Source: Diaphorobacter caeni
GTDB lineage: Bacteria; Pseudomonadota; Gammaproteobacteria; Burkholderiales; Burkholderiaceae_C
Assembly (NCBI RefSeq): GCF_015354245.1
Contig: NZ_JADKYZ010000006.1
Span: 62,001-126,000, forward strand
Direction: 5' to 3'
Length of the DNA: 64,000 nt
Shown: positions 26,061 to 34,709 of the stretch, in pieces
Position numbering within the stretch: the first letter of the stretch is position 1
How the letters are laid out: each line of letters begins with the position of its first letter
Translations under genes and position numbers: made by a program
The notes under the pieces: model-generated
Told to the model about the DNA's origin: nothing
Database searches by the model: none
The model's input: only the letters and a program-made list of their open reading frames with translations

Positions 26061-26179
26061 GGTGTGCGATGAGTGGCTGAATTTCAGTATGTGGCGATCA
26101 TCTCGGTTTTGCGACAGAATTAATGTTCGAAATAGGCCTGTGATTGGCGAATCATTCAATTCAAAATAGGTGTTTTGTA
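26061..26179. promoter_or_regulatory. Divergent putA / Lrp-regulator promoter region
   Basis: This 119-base, AT-richer stretch separates two divergent genes and must hold both promoters. It includes GTTTTGCGACAGAATTAATGTTCGA on the plus strand and AATTCAAAATAGGTG before the regulator GTG. AGGTG at 26168 is the likely ribosome-binding site for the regulator. By analogy with other Lrp-controlled put systems, the regulator should bind here and respond to proline. Confidence 0.55.
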
Positions 26180-26644
26180 GTGGAAATAGACAGGATTGAC
26201 AGAAAGATATTGAATATCCTCCAGCGAGATGGCCGCATCGCCAACCTGAAGCTCGCCGAAGAGGTGACGCTGTCGCCCACGGCGGTGCTGGCGCGGGTGC
26301 AGCGGCTCACGCGGGACGGCTACATCCTTGGCTACGAGGCGCGGCTCAATCCGCTGCTGCTGGGCGCGGGCATGCTGGTGTTCGTCGAGGTGCTGCTCGA
26401 CCGGACGACGCCCCATGTGTTCGAGCAGTTCAACGCGGCGGTGCAGACACGTTCGGAAATCATGGAGTGCCACATGGTCGCTGGCGGTTTTGATTACCTG
26501 CTCAAGACCCGGCAGGCCGACATGGAGGCCTATCGCCGCTTTGCGGGCGAGGTGCTCTGGCAACTCCCCGGCGTGCGCGAGACGCGGACCTATGCGGTCA
26601 TGGAGGAGGTGAAGAACTCGACCCATTTGCATGTGGGCATATGA
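26180..26644 (+). CDS. Lrp/AsnC-family regulator, probable putA activator
   Basis: A 154-residue Lrp/AsnC protein: N-terminal HTH (EIDRIDRKILNILQRDGRIA, then LAEEVTLSPTAVLARVQRL) and C-terminal ligand-binding RAM domain (VFVEVLLDRTT; ECHMVAGGFDYLLKTR). It starts at the GTG 26180, preceded by AGGTG 8 bases away; an upstream TTG at 26144 would add twelve unconserved residues. It is transcribed divergently from putA, which lacks its own repressor domain, so control of proline catabolism is the likely role. In other proteobacteria (PutR, BkdR) such neighbours activate catabolic genes in response to the amino acid. Confidence 0.88.
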   Translation: MEIDRIDRKILNILQRDGRIANLKLAEEVTLSPTAVLARVQRLTRDGYILGYEARLNPLLLGAGMLVFVEVLLDRTTPHVFEQFNAAVQTRSEIMECHMVAGGFDYLLKTRQADMEAYRRFAGEVLWQLPGVRETRTYAVMEEVKNSTHLHVGI

Positions 26645-26748
26645 GCGGGTCGATTTAGTTGAAATCCGCTATGGCTTTTGCGGCCCAAGTAGCAATAATG
26701 GAGCGCATGACGGCACACCGATGCCGCTTTGTTGGAAGGGAGAGCGAT

Positions 26749-27084
26749 ATGACGACGTCTTCGATTTCACGTGCTGGCGGCCTGTTCGCAGCGGCCATGC
26801 TCTGCGCCTTGTCCGTGTCTCAGGCACAGGCGGCGTGCTATGAACTTTATAGTTCGAAGAATGAGCTGCTCTATCGCTCCACGCGTTCTCCTGTGGATCT
26901 GTCGCGGCCGCTGCACCAGACCGTGCCTGCCGTCGCGCCCGGCGCCAAGCTGGTCTTCACGCCCAGCAGTCAAGGCTGCGAGATCGACTTCAACAAGCTG
27001 CAACCGCAGGCCATCGTCGAGATCGAGGGCGATGGCTTTCGCACCATGAGCCCGCGCACCCCGCGTGGTGGCGGTCGTGGCTGA
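26749..27084 (+). CDS. Small periplasmic protein, paralogue of the product at 17614
   Basis: A 111-residue secreted protein with signal sequence LFAAAMLCALSVSQAQA and a mature start of ACYELYSSKNELLYRS. It shares the Cys-Tyr-x-x-Tyr, ELxYRSTRSPVDLSRPL and LVFTPSSQGC blocks with the 91-residue protein at 17614-17889, 9 kb away. A short basic tail (TPRGGGRG) is unique to this copy. GGAAGGGAGAG precedes the ATG at 26749. Function unknown. The 238 bases after it (27085-27322) hold no gene that I can support. Confidence 0.72.
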   Translation: MTTSSISRAGGLFAAAMLCALSVSQAQAACYELYSSKNELLYRSTRSPVDLSRPLHQTVPAVAPGAKLVFTPSSQGCEIDFNKLQPQAIVEIEGDGFRTMSPRTPRGGGRG

Positions 27085-27322
27085 ACGACATAGTCGTCGG
27101 GTTTTGTAACTTCTGAACGACACGGCGGGCGGGTTTTCAGGGCTATTGCAAACGGATACATCCTGACCGCTGCGGTTCCTGCAACTTTCAGACACAACAA
27201 ATGTCAAAGATCATGACATCCTGAATGGCATGTCGCGCGTTAAGGAGTCAGTACCCCAACGCCGAAGTCGGTGAGCGCCAGTGAAATCCTTCCGCTCTCA
27301 CCCTTGTTCCAAGGAGAATCTC

Positions 27323-27685
27323 ATGATCCAACGTCGCTCTCTTTATGCTCTGGTTGCCAGCGCAGGCGTCGCTCTGGCAATGTTGACGGCCGCCGGCACC
27401 GCTCAGGCGCACGGTGGCGTGTCGTGGTCGGTAGGTGTCGGGTTGCCCGGCGTCGCGGTGGGCGTGGCCTCGCCTCAGCCCTATTACTATGGCCCGCCTC
27501 CGGCCTACTATGCGCCCCAGCCCGTCTATGTTCCGCCGCCACCTCCGGTGTATTACCGTCCTGCGCGACCGGTTTATTACGCCCCGCCGGTCGTGGTGGC
27601 ACCTCCTGCCGTTTATTACGGCGGCGGGTATCGGGGTGGTCACCGCGACCGCCACCACCATCATCGTGATCGCAACTGGCGCTGA
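27323..27685 (+). CDS. Secreted Pro/Tyr-rich protein with His-rich tail
   Basis: A 120-residue protein with a signal peptide (LVASAGVALAMLTAAGTAQA) and a low-complexity mature part of repeated Tyr-Tyr and Pro-rich units (PYYYGPPPAYYAP, VYVPPPPPVYYRP). It ends in GGHRDRHHHHRDRNWR. The composition is like many small envelope proteins of betaproteobacteria; the histidine cluster could bind metal. It starts at 27323 after AAGGAG. A terminator hairpin follows at 27731. I cannot assign a function. Confidence 0.72.
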   Translation: MIQRRSLYALVASAGVALAMLTAAGTAQAHGGVSWSVGVGLPGVAVGVASPQPYYYGPPPAYYAPQPVYVPPPPPVYYRPARPVYYAPPVVVAPPAVYYGGGYRGGHRDRHHHHRDRNWR

Positions 27686-27730
27686 TGTTCGGCGCTGACA
27701 TGCGAAGCTGAAATCGGCGCTTTGCGTCCC

Positions 27731-27754
27731 AACGGCCCCTCGGGGCCGTTTTGC
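27731..27754 (+). terminator. Intrinsic terminator hairpin
   Basis: AACGGCCCC-TC-GGGGCCGTT followed by TTGCG forms a strong G+C-rich stem 45 bases after the Pro/Tyr-rich gene. The T run is short. It likely ends that transcript before aroQ. Confidence 0.7.
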
Positions 27755-27860
27755 GTTGTGGGAGAACGATAATCTCAGCTGACAGGCCGCGCTCGGTGAA
27801 AGAGTGAATGCACTCGAACGTGCAGGCGCGGCGAACCCATTCCGGAAACAGAAGAACACC

Positions 27861-28313
27861 ATGACCCAAAGCGTCTTTGTCCTCAACGGCCCCAACCTCA
27901 ACCTGCTCGGCACGCGCGAACCGGCGGTCTACGGATCGCAGACGCTGGCCGATGTCGAGCAGATCTGCGCGGCAGCCTGCCAGCGCCACGGTCTTGAACT
28001 GGTGTTTCGCCAGAGCAATCACGAGGGCGAGCTGGTCGACTGGATCCACGAGGCGGGCCGCCTGCATGCCGAGGGCAAGCTGCGTGGCCTGGTGCTCAAC
28101 GCCGCGGCCTACACCCACACCAGCGTGGCGCTGCTCGATGCGGTGAAGGGCACGGGCGTGCCGATGATCGAACTGCACATCAGCAACGTGCATGCGCGCG
28201 AGGCCTTCCGTCACCATTCCTATCTCTCCGCCGCCGCCAAGGCGGTGATGTGCGGCTTCGGCGTGGCGGGCTATGGCCTTGCGATCGACGCGATGGCCGG
28301 ATGGAAGGCGTGA
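27861..28313 (+). CDS. aroQ: 3-Dehydroquinate dehydratase, type II
   Basis: A 150-residue type II dehydroquinase that converts 3-dehydroquinate to 3-dehydroshikimate in aromatic amino acid synthesis. The family start [20 protein letters not shown] is intact, including the catalytic tyrosine. The substrate-binding [15 protein letters not shown] and [17 protein letters not shown] blocks follow. The ATG at 27861 gives the usual length. The stop lies 5 bases before the next gene, so the two are probably co-transcribed. Type II enzymes form dodecamers in the cytoplasm. Confidence 0.97.
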   Translation: MTQSVFVLNGPNLNLLGTREPAVYGSQTLADVEQICAAACQRHGLELVFRQSNHEGELVDWIHEAGRLHAEGKLRGLVLNAAAYTHTSVALLDAVKGTGVPMIELHISNVHAREAFRHHSYLSAAAKAVMCGFGVAGYGLAIDAMAGWKA

Positions 28314-28318
28314 GCGCG

Positions 28319-29200
28319 ATGAAGGAGGAAGTGCTCGCGCAATTGCCTCTGCCCGCAACGGCAGGTCCGCTTGAGGCGTCGGCCACGGTGCACCGCACCG
28401 CCAGCGCCAATGGCGACATCGTCTGGCATGTCTGGGGCGAGCTCGCTGCGGGCGACCTGCCGCTGGTGCTGTTCCATGGCGGCAGCGGCAGCTGGATGCA
28501 CTGGATCCGCAACATCGCCGATCTGGTTGCCGCGGGCCGTCAGGTCTGGGCGGTCGATCTGCCGGGCTTTGGCGACTCCGCAGCGCCCGAAGTGGGCAGC
28601 GACGCCGACGCCATCATCGAGCCGCTGTGCGAGAGCATGCGCGAGCTGTTCGGACTTCAGCAGTGCGATCTGGTCGGTTTCTCGTTCGGCGGGATGACGG
28701 CGGGCATGCTGCTCGCCGCGCATCCCGAGCTTGCGCGCCAGCTGGTGCTGGTGGGTGCGCCCGCGATGGGCGTGGTGCCCAAGCGGCAGTTTGAGCTCAA
28801 GGCCTGGCGCCACCTGCCGCCCGAAAAGCAGCTCGACGTGCACCGTTTCAATCTGGGCGCGCTGATGCTGTCGGACCATTCGCTGATCGAGGGCGAGGCC
28901 CTTCAGGTGCATGTGGCGAACGTGGTGCGCGACCGCATGCAGCGTCGCCGCCTCGCGCACACCGACATCCTTGCGCGTTCGCTGCCGCAAGTGATGTGCC
29001 CGGTGCACGCCATCTACGGCGCGCAGGATGCGCTCTACAAGGAGTGGATCACGGCGCTGGAGCAGGCCTACGCCGCGACGGCCCCAGACTTTCGCGGCTT
29101 TGCCCTGGTGCCCGATTGCGGACACTGGGTGCAGTTCGAGCGCCCGAAGGCCTTTCTTGACGCCTTGCTCGCGGCCTTGAAGGACGGCGAGAGGGCGTGA
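28319..29200 (+). CDS. Alpha/beta hydrolase
   Basis: A 293-residue alpha/beta-hydrolase fold protein. Residue S122 lies in the nucleophile elbow GFSFGGM, the oxyanion loop is FHGGSGSWMHW, the aspartate is in YGAQDALY and the histidine in DCGHWVQFE. The triad is complete. The substrate cannot be told; homologues include ester and carbon-carbon bond hydrolases. The start is taken at 28319, 10 bases after GGAAGG; 28301 is an alternative overlapping aroQ. The stop overlaps the ArfB start (TGATG), so aroQ, this gene and arfB look like one transcription unit. Confidence 0.85.
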   Translation: MKEEVLAQLPLPATAGPLEASATVHRTASANGDIVWHVWGELAAGDLPLVLFHGGSGSWMHWIRNIADLVAAGRQVWAVDLPGFGDSAAPEVGSDADAIIEPLCESMRELFGLQQCDLVGFSFGGMTAGMLLAAHPELARQLVLVGAPAMGVVPKRQFELKAWRHLPPEKQLDVHRFNLGALMLSDHSLIEGEALQVHVANVVRDRMQRRRLAHTDILARSLPQVMCPVHAIYGAQDALYKEWITALEQAYAATAPDFRGFALVPDCGHWVQFERPKAFLDALLAALKDGERA

Positions 29201-29628
29201 TGAACGGGATGGGCACGATGGGCATGACGCCGCAGGTCGACGAACGCGAAGTGGAGTTCCGCTTCATCCGTGCGCAGGGCGCGGGCGGGCAGAACGTCAA
29301 CAAGGTATCGAGCGCGGTGCACCTGCGCTTTGACGTGTCCGCATCGTCGCTGCCCGACGAGATCAAGCAGCGCCTGCTCGCGCTCAGCGACCAGCGCCTC
29401 ACGCAGGATGGCGTCATCGTCATCAAGGCCCAGCAGCACCGCACGCAGGAAGCCAACCGCCTCGACGGCCTGCAGCGTCTGCAGGAAATCATCGACGGCG
29501 TGGCCGTCGTGCGCCGCGCCCGCCGCGCGACCAAGCCGACCTGGGGCTCGCAGCAGCGCAGGCTGCAGAGCAAGACGCAGCGCTCGGGCGTGAAGGCGCA
29601 GCGCGGGCGGGTGCGTGACGGGTTCTGA
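29200..29628 (+). CDS. arfB: Alternative ribosome-rescue factor B (peptidyl-tRNA hydrolase)
   Basis: ArfB (YaeJ) rescues stalled ribosomes by entering the empty mRNA channel and hydrolysing peptidyl-tRNA. The 142-residue protein carries the catalytic GGQ at 29-31 in QGAGGQNVNKVSSAV. A basic tail (RRARRATKPTWGSQQRRLQ onward) threads into the channel in the family. The start ATG at 29200 overlaps the hydrolase stop; a GTG three bases earlier is possible. Length is that of ArfB, not a full release factor. A repeat element begins one base after its stop. Confidence 0.95.
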   Translation: MNGMGTMGMTPQVDEREVEFRFIRAQGAGGQNVNKVSSAVHLRFDVSASSLPDEIKQRLLALSDQRLTQDGVIVIKAQQHRTQEANRLDGLQRLQEIIDGVAVVRRARRATKPTWGSQQRRLQSKTQRSGVKAQRGRVRDGF

Positions 29629-29722
29629 GAGCGTGTGGACGATCTCCACACGGCCTTGCAGGCGCGGCAGCCCATCCCGATCCGCATCCTGCAAGCCTCG
29701 CGCTGAGATCGTCAACACGCTC
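29629..29722. repeat. Inverted-repeat element, copy 1 (94 bp)
   Basis: Arms GAGCGTGTGGACGATCTC (29629-29646) and GAGATCGTCAACACGCTC (29705-29722) pair with one mismatch. Inside are CACACGGCCTTGCAGGCGCGG and a partly complementary TGCAAGCCTCGCGC. The same sequence recurs at 61297-61389 and, truncated and inverted, at 53685-53746. It begins immediately after the arfB stop. It may serve as a terminator or RNA-stabilising hairpin, and is a REP- or MITE-like family. Confidence 0.8.
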
Positions 29723-29860
29723 TGAGTGGCTCGCTTTTCCATGATCACGCCACAGGAATCCACTGAGGGAACTCTGGCCCGTTGTTCACAATCCATGGAC
29801 AGAAGCGCTTTTTCATCGTTTTTTCACGTTCAACGGCAGGCCTTGACGGCCGCGAAATTC

Positions 29861-30526
29861 ATGCTTGATATTCCCTTGAGTTTTCTTCACCGGCCCGCGT
29901 CCGGTTCCGTGGCCGAGCCTTGGCTGCTGGTGCTGATGCACGGCGTCGGCAGCAACGAGCAGGATCTGTTCGGGCTCGCGCCGTACGTGCCCGAGACCTT
30001 CCATGTGCTGAGTCTGCGTGCTCCCTACCGCATGGGGCCGAATGCCAATGCGTGGTTTGATTTCTCGGTGAACCCCGATGGGTCGCGCACCATCAACCAT
30101 CCGCAGGAGGCCGCCAGCCGCAGCCTGCTGATCCAGACGCTGGAGCCCAGCGCGAGGCAGTTGGGCGTGCCAGCGTCGCGCGTGATCGTCGGCGGGTTCA
30201 GCCAAGGCGGCATCATGGCGCTGTCGGTGCTGCTCACACGCCCTGAGCTGGTGGCGGGCGCGATGGCGCTGCACAGCCGCATGCTGCCCGAGATCGCCAC
30301 GCAGATGGCGCCCGCTGCGGCGTTCGAGGGCAAGCATCTCTGGGTGAGCCAGGGGCTGCAGGACACCGTGATTCCCATCGCGCATGGCGAGTTCATCCGT
30401 CAGCAGGTCAGCGCGCTGCCGTTGTCGCTCACCTACCGCGAGTTCGAAGGCGCGCACGAGTTGCGCATGGCCGAGCTGTCGGCGTTTTCCGGGTGGCTGG
30501 AGCAGCGCGCCGCGGTGGCCGCCTGA
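29861..30526 (+). CDS. Carboxylesterase/phospholipase-like alpha/beta hydrolase
   Basis: A 221-residue serine hydrolase of the Abhydrolase_2 (carboxylesterase/phospholipase) type. The nucleophile is S114 in VGGFSQGGIMAL. The aspartate is in GLQDTVIP and the histidine in EGAHEL. The short chain and LMHGVGSNEQDL oxyanion segment fit this family. No signal peptide is visible, so it is probably cytoplasmic. Start 29861 (MLDIPLSFLHRP) was chosen since upstream in-frame sequence is not conserved-looking. It converges on the Lrp-family gene 21 bases away. Confidence 0.88.
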   Translation: MLDIPLSFLHRPASGSVAEPWLLVLMHGVGSNEQDLFGLAPYVPETFHVLSLRAPYRMGPNANAWFDFSVNPDGSRTINHPQEAASRSLLIQTLEPSARQLGVPASRVIVGGFSQGGIMALSVLLTRPELVAGAMALHSRMLPEIATQMAPAAAFEGKHLWVSQGLQDTVIPIAHGEFIRQQVSALPLSLTYREFEGAHELRMAELSAFSGWLEQRAAVAA

Positions 30527-30547
30527 ACTCAGCGGCGTGCGCTGATT

Positions 30548-31015
30548 TCAGCGTGTCGGCAGCGGCAGCGCCGTCTTGTAGCGCACTTGCTTGAGCGCGA
30601 AGCTCGAGCGGATCTTCTCGATTCCGGCAATCGGCGTGAGCTGCTCGACGATGAAGCGTTCCAGCGCGGCGATGTCGGGCAGGGCCACGCGGATGAGGTA
30701 GTCGGAGTCGCCGCTCATCAGGTAGCACTCCATCACCTCGTCGTGTTCGGCGATGCGCCGCTCGAAGTCGGCGAGCGCCTCCTTGTTCTGGGACTTGAGG
30801 CTGATGCTGATGAACACGTTCAGGCCCAGACCGAGCGTGGCCGCGCTCACCAGCGCCACATAGCGCTCGATCACGCCCTCGGCTTCGAGCGTCTTCACGC
30901 GCGCAAGACAGGGCGAGGGGGAGAGGTGCACGCGGCGCGCCAGCTCCACGTTGGAGAGCGAGCCATCGGCCTGCAGCTCGGCGAGAATCCGTAAATCGGT
31001 GGTGTCCAGCTTCAT
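30548..31015 (-). CDS. Lrp/AsnC-family regulator divergent from the E1 gene
   Basis: A 155-residue Lrp/AsnC regulator with HTH (DLRILAELQADGSLSNVELA, then RVHLSPSPCLARVKTLE) and RAM domain (ISLKSQNKEALADF; ECYLMSGDSDYLIRV). The ATG at 31015 gives the standard length. It is transcribed divergently from the 2-oxoacid dehydrogenase E1 gene with 102 bases between. This matches the mdeR-mdeB arrangement of Pseudomonas putida, where an Lrp-like protein controls methionine-derived 2-oxobutyrate oxidation. Direct control of the E1 gene is therefore likely. The effector amino acid is unknown. Confidence 0.88.
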   Translation of the reverse strand: MKLDTTDLRILAELQADGSLSNVELARRVHLSPSPCLARVKTLEAEGVIERYVALVSAATLGLGLNVFISISLKSQNKEALADFERRIAEHDEVMECYLMSGDSDYLIRVALPDIAALERFIVEQLTPIAGIEKIRSSFALKQVRYKTALPLPTR

Positions 31016-31117
31016 GTGCTTCACAAATTGCCAATCTCGGCATATTGTGCTGAAAAATAGGCTGGCTGCGACGCAAACGGCATCACATTCTTCGCGACTT
31101 TTCATAGAGTCTCGGAG

Positions 31118-33772
31118 ATGAATGCTGCGTTGCCCCTCTCATCCCTGACACTTGGCTCCTCCACCATGGACGCGAATCCCGACGAAACCACCGAATGGCG
31201 CGAAGCCTTTCTGGCGCTGGTCGCCACCGAAGGTCCGGAGCGTGCGCGCTTTGTGCTCGACGAACTCGCGCGCATGGCGCGTGCGCAGCGCATCGGCTGG
31301 CAGCCGGATCTGAACACGCCCTATGTGAACACCGTGAGCGTCGAGTCGCAGCCGGTGTTCCCTGGCGATCTGGCGGTCGAGGAAAAGCTCGCCTCCATCA
31401 TGCGCTGGAACGCGCTGGCGATGGTGGTGCGCGCCAACAAGGCCTATGGCGAACTGGGTGGGCACATTGCAAGCTACGCGAGCGCGGCCGATCTGTTCGA
31501 GATCGGCTTCAACCATTTTTTCCACGCGCGCGACGATGCGCGGAACCATCGCGGGGATCTGGTGTTCTTCCAGCCGCACAGCGCGCCCGGCGTCTATGCG
31601 CGGGCGTTTCTGGAAGGTCATCTCAGCGAGGCCGATCTCGCGCACTACCGTCAGGAAATCGTCGCGCCCGGGGAGCGCGCGCAGGGGCTGTCGAGCTATC
31701 CGCATCCGTGGCTGATGCCGGACTTCTGGCAGTTCCCCACGGGTTCGATGGGCATCGGTCCGATCAGCAGCATCTACCACGCGCGCTTCATGCGTTATCT
31801 CACCCACCGCAATCTGCTGGATTGCGCGGGGCGCAAGGTCTGGGGCGTGTTCGGCGATGGCGAGATGGACGAGCCGGAAAGCATGAGCGCGCTGACGCTG
31901 GCCGCGCGCGAAGGGCTCGACAATCTGGTGTGGGTGGTCAACTGCAATCTGCAGCGCCTTGACGGACCGGTGCGCGGCAATGGCCGCGTGATCGACGAGC
32001 TCGAGCGGCTGTTCGCAGGAGCGGGCTGGAACGTGGTCAAGCTGCTGTGGGGCAGCGACTGGGATGGGCTGTTCGCGCGTGATGTGACAGGAACGCTGGC
32101 GCGCACGCTCGGCAACACCGTCGATGGACAGATGCAGACCTTCGCCGCCAAGGATGGGCGCTACAACCGCGACCATTTTTTCGGCCAGAGCCCGGAGCTC
32201 ATCGCGCTCGCGCAGGGCATGACGGACGAGCAGATCGATCGCTTGAAGCGCGGCGGGCACGACCTCGTGAAGATCCATGCCGCCTATGCCGCAGCGGCAA
32301 AGGCCACGGGCAAGCCCACCGTGATTCTGGCGCACACCAAAAAGGGCTACGGCATGGGGACGGCGGGGCAGGGCAAGATGACCACGCACAGCCAGAAGAA
32401 GCTCGAGGAGACCGATCTGATCGAGTTCCGCAACCGCTTCAATCTGCCGCTTACCGACGAGCAGGCGACCAGTCTCGAATTCTTCAAACCGGCCGAAGAC
32501 AGTGCGGAAATGCGCTATCTGCGCGACAAGCGCACCCGCCTCGGTGGCTATCTGCCGCGCCGCCAGACCGCCTGCGAAACGGTTGCCGTGCCGCCGATGG
32601 CGCAATATGCGCAGTTCGCACTCGAGGCGCAAGGCAAGGAAATGAGCACCACCATGGCCTTTGTGCGCATGCTGGGCACGCTGCTCAAGGACGGCCAGCT
32701 CGGCAAGCGCATCGTGCCCATCGTGGCGGACGAGGCGCGCACTTTCGGCATGGCCAATCTGTTCAAGCAGGTTGGAATCTATTCGAGCGTAGGCCAGCAA
32801 TATGCGCCCGAAGACATCGGCTCGGTGCTGAGTTATCGCGAAGCGCTCGACGGCCAGATTCTCGAGGAAGGCATCAGCGAGGCAGGTGCCATCGCGAGCT
32901 GGACGGCCGCGGCTACCAGCTACAGCGTGCACGGCATGGCGATGCTGCCGTTCTACATCTATTACTCGATGTTCGGCTTTCAGCGCGTGGGTGACGCGAT
33001 CTGGGCGGCTGCGGACCAGCGTGCACGCGGCTTTCTGCTGGGCGCGACGTCGGGGCGCACCACGCTGGGCGGCGAAGGCCTGCAGCATCAGGACGGCAGC
33101 AGCCACCTTGTCGCCGCGACGATTCCCAACTGCAAGGCCTACGATCCGGCCTATGCGGGTGAGCTCGCGGTGATTCTGGACGCCGGCATGCGCGAGATGA
33201 TGGTCGAGCAGAAGGATGTTTTCTACTACGTCACCCTGATGAACGAGAACTACGCGCAGCCTGATCTGCCGCAGGGCGTGGAGCAGGGCGTGCTGCGCGG
33301 GGGCTATGTGCTCGAGCGCATTGGCAACTCGTCGGCGCCGCAGAACCGACGCGCGACGCTGCTTGGCTCGGGCGCAATCTTCACCGAGGTGCGCAAGGCC
33401 GCCGCTGCGCTGGCCGCGCGTGGCTGGCAGGTGGATGTGGTGAGCGTCACCAGCTGGAGCGAGCTGGCGCGCGATGGTCAGGCCTGTGAGCAGCGGATGC
33501 TGCGCGGCGAGGCGGGTGGTGAATCGGGCCGTGAGCAGCCATGGATCGCGCAACTGCTCGCCCGCACCGACGGGCCGGTGATCGCGGCGACCGACTATGT
33601 GCGCGCCGTCCCCGAATCCGTGCGCGCCTACGCGCCCAGCGGTCGTGTCTACCTCACGCTTGGCACCGACGGCTTTGGCCGCAGCGACACGCGTGCGGCG
33701 CTGCGTTCGTTCTTCGGCGTGGACGCCGAGAGCATCGTGCGCGCGGCGGAGGCCACGTCGCAGCGCGGCTGA
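31118..33772 (+). CDS. Homodimeric AceE-type 2-oxoacid dehydrogenase E1 (MdeB-like)
   Basis: An 884-residue thiamine-diphosphate E1 of the homodimeric AceE family, which decarboxylates pyruvate or a related 2-oxoacid. Visible landmarks are FQPHSAPGVYARAFLEG, the ThDP motif GDGEMDEPES with downstream VNCNLQRLDG, the inner-loop region TKKGYGMG, and GATSGRTTLGGEGLQHQDG. It is complete, but no E2 (aceF) or E3 (lpd) gene is adjacent, unlike the usual pyruvate dehydrogenase operon. The divergent Lrp gene suggests a second, amino-acid-linked paralogue such as MdeB (2-oxobutyrate). The start at 31118 is uncertain: GGAG abuts the ATG, and M17 at 31166 is an alternative. Confidence 0.88.
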   Translation: MNAALPLSSLTLGSSTMDANPDETTEWREAFLALVATEGPERARFVLDELARMARAQRIGWQPDLNTPYVNTVSVESQPVFPGDLAVEEKLASIMRWNALAMVVRANKAYGELGGHIASYASAADLFEIGFNHFFHARDDARNHRGDLVFFQPHSAPGVYARAFLEGHLSEADLAHYRQEIVAPGERAQGLSSYPHPWLMPDFWQFPTGSMGIGPISSIYHARFMRYLTHRNLLDCAGRKVWGVFGDGEMDEPESMSALTLAAREGLDNLVWVVNCNLQRLDGPVRGNGRVIDELERLFAGAGWNVVKLLWGSDWDGLFARDVTGTLARTLGNTVDGQMQTFAAKDGRYNRDHFFGQSPELIALAQGMTDEQIDRLKRGGHDLVKIHAAYAAAAKATGKPTVILAHTKKGYGMGTAGQGKMTTHSQKKLEETDLIEFRNRFNLPLTDEQATSLEFFKPAEDSAEMRYLRDKRTRLGGYLPRRQTACETVAVPPMAQYAQFALEAQGKEMSTTMAFVRMLGTLLKDGQLGKRIVPIVADEARTFGMANLFKQVGIYSSVGQQYAPEDIGSVLSYREALDGQILEEGISEAGAIASWTAAATSYSVHGMAMLPFYIYYSMFGFQRVGDAIWAAADQRARGFLLGATSGRTTLGGEGLQHQDGSSHLVAATIPNCKAYDPAYAGELAVILDAGMREMMVEQKDVFYYVTLMNENYAQPDLPQGVEQGVLRGGYVLERIGNSSAPQNRRATLLGSGAIFTEVRKAAAALAARGWQVDVVSVTSWSELARDGQACEQRMLRGEAGGESGREQPWIAQLLARTDGPVIAATDYVRAVPESVRAYAPSGRVYLTLGTDGFGRSDTRAALRSFFGVDAESIVRAAEATSQRG

Positions 33773-33776
33773 CGAT

Positions 33777-34709
33777 TCAGCGGGGAATCGATGCCGTGAG
33801 GTGTTCGACGAACAGGCGCACGGCCTCGGAGTTGTTGTCGCGGTTCCAGACGACGCCCACGGGGCCGAAGCGGATCGTCATGTCGAGCGGCAGGATCTTC
33901 ATGTTGCCAAGCGCAGCCTGGTATTGCGCCATGGCCTCGGAGCACACGCCGATGTAGTCGCCCGTGTGCACCAGCGCCTGCAGTGTGGTGATGGCGGCGG
34001 TTTCCACCTTGGGCAGTAGCCATGAGAAGCCGTTGTCGAGCAGCGCGGTGTCGAGCTGCGTGCGCATCAGCGTGCCCTTGGGCGGCATGATCCAGTTGTC
34101 ATGCTGCAGTTCGGCAAGGTGCACGGGTTTCTCGTCGCTGTTCCAGAAACGGCTGGCTTTTCCAACGACCAGACAGACGTTGTCTTCAAACAGCTCACGG
34201 TGCTCCAACTGGTCCCGATAGGCCCGTGAATCCAGCGATCCGACGACCACGTCGAGCTCCTTGTTGGCCAGTCCCTCGAGCAGATTGGTGAATGGGCTTT
34301 CCGTCACGTAGACGGAAATGTGCGGATAACGCGCCTGAAATTGCGCGAGCGCCTGCGGCACGACGCGTGCCACGCCTGCCCAGACGCTGCCGATCTGCAG
34401 CCGTGCAGTGAGGCCCTGGGCCACCGCGCCCAGCTCCTTGTGGGTGCGGGAGATGTCTCCCAGCACGCTGATCGCAAGGCGCTTGACCAGCACGCCGGCG
34501 GGCGTGAGCTGCACGCGTCGTCCCCGCGTGACCAGTTGCATGCCGACCAGTTCCTCCAGATCGGCCAGCCAGTGCGACATGGCTGACTGGGTCATGTGCA
34601 TGCGGGAGGCCGCCTCGGTGAGTGTTCCGGCCTCGTCGAGGACCAGAAAGGATTCGAGGTGCTTGACCTTGAGGCGGCGGGCCCAGGCCATCTGGTCTTT
34701 TTCAATCAT
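33777..34709 (-). CDS. LysR-family regulator
   Basis: A 310-residue LysR protein with the N-terminal winged HTH (LESFLVLDEAGTLTEAASRM, then HMTQSAMSHWLADLEELVG) and a periplasmic-binding-protein-like effector domain. It is divergent from the Bug solute-binding protein gene at 34823, separated by 113 bases, and probably regulates it. The stop lies 4 bases from the convergent E1 gene. The ligand is unknown. Confidence 0.9.
   Translation of the reverse strand: MIEKDQMAWARRLKVKHLESFLVLDEAGTLTEAASRMHMTQSAMSHWLADLEELVGMQLVTRGRRVQLTPAGVLVKRLAISVLGDISRTHKELGAVAQGLTARLQIGSVWAGVARVVPQALAQFQARYPHISVYVTESPFTNLLEGLANKELDVVVGSLDSRAYRDQLEHRELFEDNVCLVVGKASRFWNSDEKPVHLAELQHDNWIMPPKGTLMRTQLDTALLDNGFSWLLPKVETAAITTLQALVHTGDYIGVCSEAMAQYQAALGNMKILPLDMTIRFGPVGVVWNRDNNSEAVRLFVEHLTASIPR

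Noticed and set aside
31139-33553. An 804-codon open frame on the minus strand
   Set aside because: Antisense to the AceE-type E1 gene, with a composition typical of shadow frames and no domain.
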